A stretch of 5,522 bases of DNA, taken from assembly GCA_017305815.1 (NCBI GenBank), contig JAFKJZ010000423.1, positions 1 to 5,522 of the forward strand, written 5' to 3'. A program made the position numbers and the translations under genes. The notes below the pieces were generated by a model, which worked only from the letters and a program-made list of their open reading frames with translations, ran no database searches and was not told the origin of the DNA. This document shows, piece by piece, positions 4,552-5,522 of the stretch (position 1 is its first letter; every line of letters begins with the position of its first letter). Origin of the DNA: Hyphomicrobiales bacterium (GTDB taxonomy: Bacteria > Pseudomonadota > Alphaproteobacteria > Rhizobiales > Kaistiaceae).

Positions 4552-5522
4552 ATGCACAAGCTCAAGTCGGCGCTTGGAACGGTCCTGCGCATCGCGCTTC
4601 CCTATTTCCGCTCTTCGGAAATGTGGATTGCGCTCGGTCTGCTCGGCATCGTCATCGGGCTGCGATTGTTCAACGTCTGGCTGGACGTCAAATTCAACTA
4701 TTGGAACAATGACTTCTATACGGCGCTGCAGAAGAAGGACTGGTCGACCTTCGCCTACCAGATGTTCGTCGTGTTCTCCTGGATCGCGGCGCTCTCGATC
4801 ATCACCACGGTCTACCAGCTCTATTTTTCGCAATGGCTGCAGATCCGCTGGCGCAATTGGCTGACGCACAAATATCTCGACGGCTGGATGTCGAAGGGCA
4901 CGCATTACCGGATGCGGCTGACCGGAAACCCCGCCGACAACCCCGACCAGCGTATCGCCGAGGACGCAGACCGCTTCACCGATGGCTTCCTGTCGATCGG
5001 CGTCGCGCTGCTCGGCCAGGTCGTCACGCTCGTCACCTTCATCTTCATCCTGTGGAGCCTGTCGTCGACGGCGCCGCTGATCATCTTCGGCAAGAGCTAC
5101 GCCATCCCCGGCTATCTGGTCTGGCTGGCGCTCGGCTATGCGATCCTCGGCACGCTGGTGACGCATTGGGTGGGCAAGCCGCTGGTGGCGCTGAGCTACC
5201 AGCAGCAGCGCTACGAGGCCGATTTCCGCTTCGCGCTGGTGCGGCTTCGCGAGAATGGCGAGGAAGTGGCGCTGCTGAAGGGCGAGCCGGCCGAGCGCGT
5301 CGGCCTCTATGACCGCTTCGGCTCGGTGCTCTCGAATTTCTACCAGATCATGAGCCGGACCAAGAAGCTGACCTTCCTGACCGCCGGCTACAGCCAGCTC
5401 GCCGTCATCTTCCCGTTCATCCTGGTCAGTCCTCTCTATTTCGCCGGTACGCTCGAACTCGGCGGTCTGACGCAAATCGCCTCCGCCTTCGGCACGGTGC
5501 AGGGCGCGCTGTCGTTCTTCGT
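4552..5522 (+). CDS. SbmA/BacA/YddA-like transporter, N-terminal membrane domain, C-terminus missing
   Basis: Inner-membrane transporter of the ABC_membrane_2 / SbmA-BacA superfamily; 323 residues are visible before the right edge. Predicted helices are at about 24-44, 70-92, 146-168, 183-205 and 275-297. Diagnostic motifs are FNYWNNDFYTALQ (48-60), the signature NPDQRIAEDADRF (130-142) after helix 2, YEADFRFALVRLRENGEEVALLKGE (cytoplasmic loop, 221-245), and GGLTQIASAFGTVQGALSFF (304-323) at the edge. Two relatives are possible: SbmA/BacA proteins of about 400 residues, proton-driven importers of peptides and cobalamin lacking an ATPase, or YddA/BclA-type fusions of about 580-650 residues with a C-terminal ATP-binding domain. 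The ending GTVQGALSFF looks more like the fused type to me, but the deciding part is outside the window. The start has GGAGA at a good distance. The gene is divergent from the L,D-transpeptidase gene across the CRP-like dyad. Confidence 0.88.
   Translation, partial: MHKLKSALGTVLRIALPYFRSSEMWIALGLLGIVIGLRLFNVWLDVKFNYWNNDFYTALQKKDWSTFAYQMFVVFSWIAALSIITTVYQLYFSQWLQIRWRNWLTHKYLDGWMSKGTHYRMRLTGNPADNPDQRIAEDADRFTDGFLSIGVALLGQVVTLVTFIFILWSLSSTAPLIIFGKSYAIPGYLVWLALGYAILGTLVTHWVGKPLVALSYQQQRYEADFRFALVRLRENGEEVALLKGEPAERVGLYDRFGSVLSNFYQIMSRTKKLTFLTAGYSQLAVIFPFILVSPLYFAGTLELGGLTQIASAFGTVQGALSFF

Noticed and set aside
4519..5475. A 318-codon minus-strand open frame opposite the BacA-like gene.
   Set aside because: Its composition is that of a GC-rich antisense shadow (Arg/Asp/Glu/Gln-rich), while the plus strand encodes a membrane protein with family signatures.

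Overview
This looks like an ordinary piece of chromosome from a GC-rich alphaproteobacterium, most likely of the order Hyphomicrobiales (rhizobia-related). That is judged from G/C-rich third codon positions, the family make-up, the TTGAC-type -35 elements and the SSGCIR-type YkuD protein; no marker fixes the genus. It holds five protein genes, two of them cut by the window ends. I see no RNA gene, insertion sequence, CRISPR array or prophage gene.

Left part (1-2850): a tripartite drug-efflux operon on the minus strand. The first gene (1482-2726) is an EmrA/HlyD-type periplasmic adaptor. The second (1-1318, C-terminus beyond the left edge) is an EmrB/QacA-type (DHA2) major-facilitator pump. 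The 163-nt gap between them is long for an emrAB pair and holds three separate hairpins.

Middle (2727-3690): a TetR/AcrR-family regulator (2981-3643, plus strand) is transcribed divergently from the pump. The shared intergenic region has a perfect 21-bp dyad (2763-2783, half-site TTGACCGAAC) over the predicted pump promoter. A second, half-degenerate copy (2824-2844) lies at the predicted start of the regulator transcript. The simplest reading is a substrate-inducible efflux operon whose repressor also controls itself. Two back-to-back hairpins lie in the predicted regulator leader. A strong hairpin (3654-3680) separates the regulator from the convergent next gene.

Right part (3692-5522): a secreted YkuD-family L,D-transpeptidase (3692-4312, minus) for peptidoglycan cross-linking or remodelling is divergent from an SbmA/BacA/YddA-like transporter membrane domain (4552 to the window end, plus). 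Their 239-nt intergenic region contains two adjoining dyads, one of which, TGTGATCGCGATCACA, matches the classic CRP/FNR half-site layout.

All the genes act at the cell envelope (efflux, wall cross-linking, peptide or cofactor uptake). The families are known. The parts most worth a second look are regulatory: the two-operator divergent promoter, the hairpin-filled emrA-emrB gap and the tandem dyads at 4401-4433. I found no evidence of a wholly new system.
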